Shown here: piece by piece, positions 5,660-5,697 of the stretch | How the letters are laid out: each line of letters opens with the position of its first letter | Numbering within the stretch: position 1 is the stretch's first letter | NCBI GenBank assembly: GCA_937991555.1 | Contig: CALKHU010000049.1 | Location: forward strand, 1 to 5,697 | Direction: 5' to 3' | Length of the DNA stretch: 5,697 nt | DNA from: an uncultured Caulobacter sp. | GTDB taxonomy: Bacteria > Pseudomonadota > Alphaproteobacteria > Caulobacterales > Caulobacteraceae | The notes under the pieces: model-generated | The model's input: the letters and a program-made list of their open reading frames with translations, nothing else | The model's database searches: none | Told to the model about the DNA's origin: nothing | Program-made: the position numbers and the translations under genes

Positions 5660-5697
5660 ATCCCTTACAGCGCAAGGGGTTGATGGCTATCAGGACC

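Overview
This is a compact, very GC-rich stretch of an alphaproteobacterial chromosome, most likely from Caulobacteraceae (Caulobacter, Phenylobacterium or Brevundimonas type). The placement rests on the strong G/C bias at third codon positions, a promoter ahead of the yggT operon that fits the Caulobacter housekeeping sigma-73 consensus, an HWE-family histidine kinase (a family concentrated in Alphaproteobacteria), and protein sequence character. There is no sign of phage, IS or CRISPR inside the window. The genus is an inference.

Layout. Bases 1-222 are an apparently non-coding, hairpin-rich leader. A plus-strand gene (223-1461) encodes a BaiN/HI0933-like FAD flavoprotein. It converges with a minus-strand pair: an HWE histidine kinase with one PAS domain (3110-2142), followed 4 nt later by a seven-helix hemolysin III/PAQR-like membrane protein (2137-1472). 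The convergent stop codons are the two ends of a perfect 16-bp palindrome. Upstream on the minus strand is a tight four-gene operon read from 5440 to 3190: yggT, a DUF167/yggU gene, a class-IV aminotransferase-fold gene and a sulfotransferase-like gene. Gaps are 2 nt, 3 nt and a 4-nt overlap. A good promoter precedes yggT and a plausible intrinsic terminator lies between this operon and the kinase. Diverging from yggT, a tRNA-Ala(CGC) gene with its own promoter lies at 5584-5659; the window ends 38 nt after it.

The most interesting part is the last pair of the operon. The aminotransferase-fold protein has Asn where class-IV enzymes carry the PLP Schiff-base lysine, and Ser where the glutamate facing the PLP ring nitrogen should be, while the rest of the fold motifs are intact. 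It is coupled by a GTGA overlap to a small sulfotransferase-like protein. From memory, the same two domains are fused in plant proteins annotated as branched-chain aminotransferase-like. This points to a conserved, functionally unassigned two-component module rather than ordinary amino-acid metabolism. The second point of interest is the kinase/hemolysin III pair, in which the membrane protein lacks two of the three expected metal-ligand histidines.
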